Shown here: piece after piece, positions 53,001 to 62,000 of the stretch
Layout: each line of letters opens with the position of its first letter
Numbering within the stretch: the first letter of the stretch is position 1
Source: Branchipolynoe longqiensis
Lineage: Eukaryota; Annelida; Polychaeta; Phyllodocida; Polynoidae
DNA length: 64,000 nt
Assembly: GCA_030323885.1 (NCBI GenBank)
Contig: CM059189.1
Coordinates: 47,189,015-47,253,014 of the forward strand
Direction: 5' to 3'
Program-made: the position numbers and the translations under genes
The notes under the pieces: generated by a model
Told to the model about the DNA's origin: nothing
The model's input: only the letters and a program-made list of their open reading frames with translations
Databases searched by the model: none

Positions 53001-56000
53001 TGTAGGTTACGTCCCACTTACTCTATTCAGTGACTCCAGCACGTCTGTGGGTGCCAAGTTCAATTCGTCCAGAATAATCCAGTGGCCCCGCTTCATCGCC
53101 TCCACCAGGACACCTAGATGCACACAAGAACCATATTTGGATCATTCTCTGAAACTGGGCACTAAAGTGTGACATGGAAACCAAAAATGAAAACCTTCCA
53201 AATAATAGGCCTACCATTTGTTTGTTCGTTTGTTGTTTTACGTCCTAGCAACATCTCAGGTCATATCAGGACAGGTACCGACTTGTGACAGTACGCACTC
53301 ATGGCGCTTTTATAGTGCTGCACCACTGGGTTTGTTTGTTGTTGTTTTACGTCCTAGCAACATCTAAGGTCATATCAGGACAGGGCCCCACTGGGAAATC
53401 AGGCTGCCGGCACCATGACCTGATATCCCACTCAGTCACATTATCCTGACACCGAGCTAACCAGTCCTTGCCATATCATAGTAATACCGAGCACCATGCT
53501 AGGAAGCAACAAGTATTAATTTTTACGTCATTGGTTTGACTCGACCGGGAACCGAACTCGCGAACTCCTGATCTTCCGTGCGCAAGCCCTATGCTCTACG
53601 GATTCGGCCACCAGGCCCGGTCCAAATAATACCAGAAAACATTCTCAAATAATAACAGAATCCATGTTCACGTTTACATGTGCAAATGTCAAGAGTTGAA
53701 AAAAAGAAGCTATTTCGCTTTTTGATTACAAAGCAATACATTAATATCACTCGTGCAACATGGAAATCAAACACACATTTTAACATACATAAAAGTCCAA
53801 CAAGATTTGTTACTGATTACAATTAAGCAAACAAGATTACGTCAAACAAGAAAAAAGTTTGGCAACATTTATTTTTAAGTTTGCATGAATGCACGTTGTC
53901 AATGTGTAAATTTTCACATTACACAAAATCACACAAGCATACTTTTGATCCATTTTGTGTGACAATGCACACTCATGGAGACTTTATAGTGCTGCCCTAC
54001 AGGAATATCAGGCCACACGCACCATGACCCAATATCCCACTCAGTCACATTATTCTGATACTGAACCAACCAGTCCTTGTCCTATCCTAATAATGCCGAG
54101 CGCCAGGCTAGCTAGTGATAAGCATAAATTTTGTAAGTCATCAGTTTGACTCGGTCAAGGTTCAAGCTGGTAATTCATTAAGCCAACAGAAAGTGAGTGA
54201 TCTACAAATTCAGCCCAACACGCAAACAAAACAAAAACGCAAAAGAAGCCGAATGAGTTGAGCGTCCACCTCCAGTCTTGGTAGGTCGAGGGATTCGAAC
54301 CCACGGGTTGGAATCCGGGCCGAGTCAAACCAATGACTTGAAAATTGCAAGGATCAGTGGAATGAGGAAGACCAATTGTCCGCGATTGAAATTTCCCCAT
54401 CTTAATCAACTAATGTACCCCAAAAGAAAAAAAGAAAAAGTGGTGAGAAAAGTGCCGGTACCTTCCTTGAAGACCAGCTTGCCCGTCTCGTCAGCGGCGT
54501 AGCAGCCGATGTACTCCTGCAGATCTGTATGTTCGTGGTTGTTGATGCGCACGCACCTGTTGCCCGTCGCACCGGCCAACCACGTGATCAGTGACGTCTT
54601 GCCAACCGAAGTCTCGCCTTGCAGCAGAACAGGGTGTCGTCTGCCAGAGGAAGGTTGGTGATTGGTGATTTGTGAAGGGTGATTTTATGTCATGTCAGCA
54701 GCGAAAGCCGTATTAATAGCGAACAATGAATACAATTTATTCTGGTACTCGCTTTTTTCTTTTTTTTTCCTCTCTAGAAATTAACATTTGTCAAAAGGCC
54801 GTAAATTTTATGTCAAAAGACATAGGTAACAAAGGTTACAAGAGGCTACACCATTCAGCTGTCCTCAGGAATTCGCCATTTTGTTGACGCTTTACATTTG
54901 TAGAGTTCTCGCATGGAAATTACAGTTGGTTGTTGGAGTTTTACGTCCTGGCAACATCTAAGATCATATGAGGATGGTACGCTCATTACATTAAAACACC
55001 AACGGCATAGGGTGATCAAATCAAAGAGGGTAATGGTTCTACATGAGAGAGCAAGGTCTGTGGGGAAATATTGGGTTATTCGAAGGGGCTATACAGCTGT
55101 TATTTTAAGACAGGGTTCTCAATGACTTGGGAGCTGGGGTCAAAATCAAATATGTGTGAAACCACATATTTGATGCAGAGTGGATAAAACCCAGCCGAAC
55201 CAAAGTGATGCATAATTTTTAATTTGTATAAAGTGTACATTGCAATTTCACAAGTTTACGTGTTACTGAAACGTCAGCTATAACCGTATGTAGGACGCTT
55301 GCTGAGTGCGTAGATTGAAATGTAGGGCTTCAAAAGGGCTGTCACTTGGATTGTTTGGTGGGATTTTACATCCCAGCAACATCTAAGGTCATATCAGGAT
55401 GGGTACCGTTGGTTTGTTTTATGTCCTAGCAACATCTACTGACTTGTGACAGTGAGCACTCATACAGACCAGGATGCTGGCAGCATGACCCGATATCCCA
55501 CAGTCACATTATCCTGATACTGACTGTGCTAACCAGTGCCTTCCCTATCCTATTAATTAATGCCAAGTGCCAGGCTAGGTAGCGACAAGTATCAATTTTA
55601 TAAGTCATTGGTTTGACTCGGCCGGAATTCAAACTCCCAACTTCCGCAAGGGAAGCATGCGCTCTACCGATTCACCGATTGCGTCGGGTAGGATGGGTAC
55701 CGACTTGTGACAGTGCGCACTCATGATGACTTTACAGTGCTGCCCCGACCAGGCCGTCGGCACCATGAACCCATTTTACACTCAGTGACCCTGTGTACAC
55801 AAAATTCGACTTACCCTGCAGCAACGACCCTGACAAGATCACGGAGGTTGGCGCGCACAGACGGTGTCAGAATGTAGTCCTTCGGCACGTGGGGCTCCAT
55901 CGGTCCTTTTGCCACCCAGTACCTGCAAATAATGACACACATTCATTAATCACGCTAAATGAGACCCGTTGGCACGTGGGGATCCACTGGTCCCTTCGCC

Positions 56001-59000
56001 ACCCATGGAGATTCGCATTCATTAATAACATTACATGACTCTTCGGCACGTGGGTGCCTGCACATAGCGATACGCATTCATTAATCACGTTACAGAAGAC
56101 CCTTTGGCACATGGGGCTCCACTGGTCCCTTCACCACCTAGGTCTTGCACATAGCGATACGCATTCATTAATCACGCTAAATGAGACTCTTTGGCACATG
56201 GGACTCCACTGGTCCCTTTGCCACCCAGTACCTGCACATAGCGATACACATTCATTAATCACATTACATGAGACCCTTCGGCATGTGGGGCCCCACTGGT
56301 CTTTGTTCCAGAATTATTAGTCGAAAGACAAATGAATACATTTAATACCCTGGTGGCCGGGTAGTTAGGGGATTATTAGGTTAAATACAAATGTATAAAT
56401 TTAATACCCTTCGATACCTTTCAAACGGAAGTCGCTGGTGTGTGGGAGGTTCTGGGATTATTAGTTTAAAAACAAATGTATAAATTTAATATCCTTCAAA
56501 CAGAAGTCATTGGTGGCCGGGTGGTTCAGAGATTATTAGTTGAAATACAAATGTATACATTTAATAGCCTTCAAACGAAAGTCGCTGGTGGCCGGGTGGT
56601 TCGGGGATTATTAGTTTAAAGACAAATGGATAAATTTAATACCCTTCAAACGGAAGTCGCTGGTGGCCGGGTGGTTCGGGGATTATTAGTTTAAAGACAA
56701 ATGCATAAATTTAATACCCTTCAAACAGAAGTCGCTGGTGGCCGGGTGGTTCAAGGATTATTAGTTTAAATACAAATGCATAAATTTAATACCCGTCAAA
56801 TGGAAGTCGCTGGTGGCCGGGTGGTTTGGGGATTATTAGTTTAAAGACAAATGCATGAATTTAATACCATTCAAACAGAAGTCGCTGGTGGCCGGGTGGT
56901 TCAGGGATTATTAGTTTAAAGACAAATGCATAAATTGAATACCCTTCAAACGGAAGTCGCTGGTGGCCGGGTGGTTCAGGGATCGGCTGTTTGAGCAACG
57001 TCTTGATGTTGGATCGGCCGACGACGTGCTTTGCGATGAGATTCTCTACGATCGGGTGCGACGATCGGTCCAGCTCTGTCAGGAAGCTGAGACAGAATCC
57101 CTACAACAAGAGCAAGTCTCTGACAGCACTCAGTAACACATGGTATAGATACTAAAACAAATATGGAAAATTCAGGCCAAATCTATAATAGACGGATGAA
57201 AGTGGTTCCCGCAAAAAATGGCGGAAATCAAGCCGAGTTTATTACACTGATAGTGAATTTCCGCGAAAACAGATTTCTCCCCATAGGATCAGCACTGTCA
57301 GGGAATCGCAGAAAAATGCCGGAAGTCAGGTTTCAATTATCCTTGTTGTGGTTATATTATCGACCATATGAAACAATTTCTTGTTTGGGTTTTATCTTCT
57401 AGAAACATCGACGGTCATATGAGAACAGGATTCAAACTAACCACCTGTTGTCACATACATCTTGATTGCTTGACATTTTGTTCAATGGTAATCGGTAAAT
57501 ATCACAAATCGCGGAAATCCGCGAAATCGCAGAGATCTTTCATCACTCAACCTGATAAAGCCCCAGTCACACCTATCTGGAAGAGCCCCGGATTTTTAGC
57601 CGGACCACCCCCGGACTGTCCCGGGCAGCCCCAGTAGAAAATCGCTATTTTGGTCGTTTTGGGCCTCGCAGTCACACGTACCCGGAGGAGCCCCGGACTA
57701 CAAGCCCAGATCACCCTGATTGAGCCCCAGACAATACCCCGGACTACCGGGATTAGCCCCGAACGAGCCCCGGACAATAGCCTGAAATGCAGGACTCATC
57801 CTGGGGTAGTCTGTGAGTAATATGAGGTTATCCGTGGTCATCCGGCATGTCCGGGTCTTATCCGGGCAGTCCGGGAGTGCTCTGTGGCTACTTAGGGGCT
57901 AGTCCGGGTTAAACCATGGCTAATCCGGGGCGAAACAGCCCCGGACTGGCCCGGAAGCGGCACGGACTACTCCTGGTACATTTTAAAATATCTGGGGCGG
58001 ACCCCAGACAAGGCCGGACCAGCCAAGGATCACGCCAGATCGCCACGGACCACGTCGGATCAAGGTGCAAGCTCGTCCGGCCCCTGATCCGGGTAGGTGT
58101 GACTGTGGCTTTACATAGGAAAGTTGGTTTGGTTTTGGAGAGGGGGTGGAGGGGTTAGTTTGGGGGGAAGGAACAGGATGTGACGTCATAACCAAATTTC
58201 ACCTGACCAAAGTGAACGTTACTTGGCTTAGCATCGAAGACATTTGTTTCTAACTGCGACATTAACTATATGATCTATTTTTATGCACCGGACGCGGTGA
58301 CCGAATCGATAGACCACAGGCTTCCCGTGCAGAAAGTAGGGAGTTCGAATCCCGGCTGAGTCAAACCAATGACTTATAAAATCATGGTGTCGGCAGCCTG
58401 ATCTCCCAGTGGTTGGTTAGCTGTTTGGAGTTTTGCATCCTGGTAACATCTAAGGTCATATCAGGACGGGTACCGACTTGTGACAGTGTGCACTCATGGC
58501 GACTTTATAGTGCTGCCCCACTGGGGAGTCAGGCCGGCAACACCATAATCCTATATCCCACTCAGTCACATTATCGTGATGCTGAACTAACCGGTCTTTG
58601 CCCTATCCTATTAATGCCGAGCGCCAAGCTAGAAAGCGACAAGTATAAATTTTGTAAGTCATTAGTTTGACTCGACCGGAACCAAACTCCTGATCTCCCG
58701 CACGCGAGGCACGCGCTCTATCGATTCGGCCACCACACCCAGTGAAATCTATATTGATGTCCTACTAAGACAGCAAGTCAAGATGCAAGTGATACCCCAA
58801 TCACACCAGGCCTGCGAAGACATGTCTAAGTTTGATGTCACCAAATGCATGTCCCACTCACCTCGTATAAAGAGCGCAATACGTTGCCACTCCGGTTTTT
58901 CGCAGCTTGACTTAGAGCCCGACACAGCGTTCGTAAACTGAAGAGAGGAAAACGATCTGATAATTGTGGCAAATGCTCAATTAAGTTTTAGTTTTTTCGG

Positions 59001-62000
59001 AATCGGAATCTTTTTACTACCAAACATAAAACCCCAAAAGAAACAAAAAAACAGAATCAGCGTGCTGATACCTTTTTAATACACAGCACGTGATACAAAA
59101 AAAAACACCCTTGAACAGCGTGGTAGTACCCGCAGCATTTTCCAGCACATGCTCTGGTTATACTAAACAACAGGGTTCACACTCATTTTGAGATTTCAAA
59201 TTCCAGGACTTTTGAGGAAGTTTCAGTGCAAAATTCCAGGATTCCAGAATTCCAAGACATTTATTAAAAATTCACACACTCGTACAATTAAGGAGACAAG
59301 GCATCACATAGTTAAAGTTATGTTTATTTGGAAATTTAAATAAAATTAATCAGGGCTGACGGATCAGCTAGCAGGTAAGTGAGGAGTCGGTACAGAGACC
59401 ATATCCTGAGCAGTTCATAGCAACATGAGAATTGATGAGAGGTCAATCAGGCAGTTCAGAGGAGAACGGTTTGTCTATTCTGAGCAGCACTCACGCCACT
59501 TAATCGTGGGTGGGAGGGTGGGTGAGCAGTGTTGCACGAAGACCGGCGAGCAGCGAAGTGAGGGCTAGGAGGGCTGGGCAGCAACAGGAAAGCTAAAAAT
59601 AGAACAGCCTCGTGTGCAAATTATCCATGTTAGCCTGCAGCCAACATGTTTTTAGGCCCGCCTACCTGTAATGCGGTCTGTGTCCGGTGCCGTCTGTCAG
59701 CTTGTGGCTCGCCTGTGCCCGGATGCTGAGGTAGAAGGTGACGATGCCGTCCACCTGTGGTGGAGACAGGGAGAGGCCCCGCAGGTACTCGGCCACCAGG
59801 ACGCGCAGGTCACCGGGGTCCTCCAGCTCGTCAACGAACAGCTCGGTGAACCTGGTAGACACACAAAGCAAGCAACCGTCAGCAAATTGTCGTCTGCTAA
59901 TATCAGGGGATCAAAGTGATTTCCGGGTAAAAACACACACACGCGGAAATCAGGCCGAGACTGGTGAGAGGTCAACAATGAAAGCATCGCTTGACGACTA
60001 GACATGTCCACCAGCATCACAACGCTCTCAGCGGCAAACTTATAGAACACTACCAGCATTTCAGCAGTGGAATGACAATAAATAATTGAGTGAGAATGGT
60101 TCTTTGTTTATTGAAGTTTTGACGTTCTACAGTGATGAAAGTGATCTCTGGCAAAAAACATGGAAATCACGCCGAGACACTGACGGATTCCAGCAGAACC
60201 AATCCATACGAATTTCTCCAAAAACACAGATATTCCCCCATAGGATTAGCACTATGAGGTGATCGCGGGGAAAATGCCGAAAGTCAGGTTTCAATTGTCC
60301 CTGTTGTGACTATATATTGCCCATGCCTAACATTCTTCTGGGGTTTTATATTCTAGCAACATCTAAGGTCATATAAGAACAGGATTGGTGTCATATATCT
60401 GTTTCCTCAGCATTTTGTGAATGTTAATCGGGGAATATAAAATATCGCGGAAATCCGCGAAATTGTGGAGATCTTTCATCCTTGTGATGTGTAATGTGTA
60501 TACGGTGAATTACGCATGATTTCTGATGATTAATCTTAGGAGTATGCTTTCCCGACTTTTTTGTTGTTGGTACATTAGTTGATTAAACAGGAAATTTCAA
60601 TCGCGGACAATCAATCTTCCTCATTCGACTGCTCCTTACCATATCCTAGTAATGCCGAGCGGCAGGCTAGGTAGCGACAAGAATCAATTGTCGGCCAGGT
60701 TTGGAATCCCAGGACCTACCAGAACGGGAGGTGGACGCTCAACTCATTTGGCCGTCGCGTCTGAATTACACTGCAGTGGAATTCTGCTAACACTTTTTTC
60801 CTTTATGGCAGAAACTCAAAATTATCGGACAATGCAACTTTAAATAGTACCATTGATTGATTGATTGATTGATTGATTGGTGGTTGTTTGACGCCGTGTC
60901 GGCAGCATAGGCCATATTCACAGCGAGAAATGTTTGTTTTTTTTGTTCAAACCATCGCTTTTACATGTAAAAGCAGACAATCAATTATGTGCCAATAGAC
61001 ACTCATTAAATTAAAAAGCTCACAATCATATATTTGTGGCCGAGGAAAACAAATTCCTGTAAAAAAAGAAAAGTTTATTAATAATGGTTAGAATTTATTT
61101 ATCAAACTATATGATGTGGTACAGACCAGTTGCCCTCAAAAAGGCTAAAATGTTTTCTTGTTTTACTTTAGTAAAAAGGTCATGCATACTGTCTGCAGTG
61201 TAAAATTGTTGCCGCAGGGCTAAAAAATCAACACAACTTAGTAAAAATGTGTTTGAGTGTCAGCGGGGACTGACACCCAATAGATTCAGGGGGAGGCTCC
61301 CCCTTAAGCAGAAAAGCATGTGTAAACTACGAGTGGCCAATACGGCAGCGGCTAAGGACCACTTGGTCCCGCCGACCTCCCGCATAAATAGTACCAACAT
61401 ACCTGTTTCTGACGCCAGGTGGCAGGTCCTTTTTCCCGACATCCGTTGCTGGGTTCATGCAGGCGAAAAGGCGGAAGTCTGGGTGACGTATGATTGGTTC
61501 TGTATCACTGCAACATCACACACAGCAACTGTTAATGCAACATTACAAAAAAAGGGAAAAACAGGCAAAACAAACGAAATTTAATTTCCCCATTAATATT
61601 CCGCTTCATAGCACTGCCCCACTGGGAGACCGGGTCCCCACCCAATTTCACACTCAGTCACATTATCCTGACACTGAGCTACCCAGTACTGGCCCTATCC
61701 TCATAATGCCAAGCACCAGGCTATGTAGCGACAAATATCAATTTTGTAAGTCATTGATTTGACTCTGGTTGGTTTTCAAACTCCCGACCTTCCGCAAAGA
61801 AAGTCTGCGCTCTTACCGATTCGGCCAATGCGTCCGGTAAGTACTTAGGCATGGACATGGTCAGGATATGTGTTCATTGTAACTCTATAGTGCTACACAA
61901 CAGGGATACAGTGCCGCAATCACAATAACCCACTGAGTCACATTATGCAACCAAAACCTACCAATGCCCTATTTTAACACGAGGTTCATATAAACGTTTG

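Noticed and set aside
59697..60059. Reverse 120-codon frame over exon e4
   Set aside because: Wrong frame across the real exon 59666-59851.
61260..61584. Open frames on both strands at exon e3
   Set aside because: They overlap exon e3 in the wrong frame; the correct frame gives the midasin sensor-1 block.
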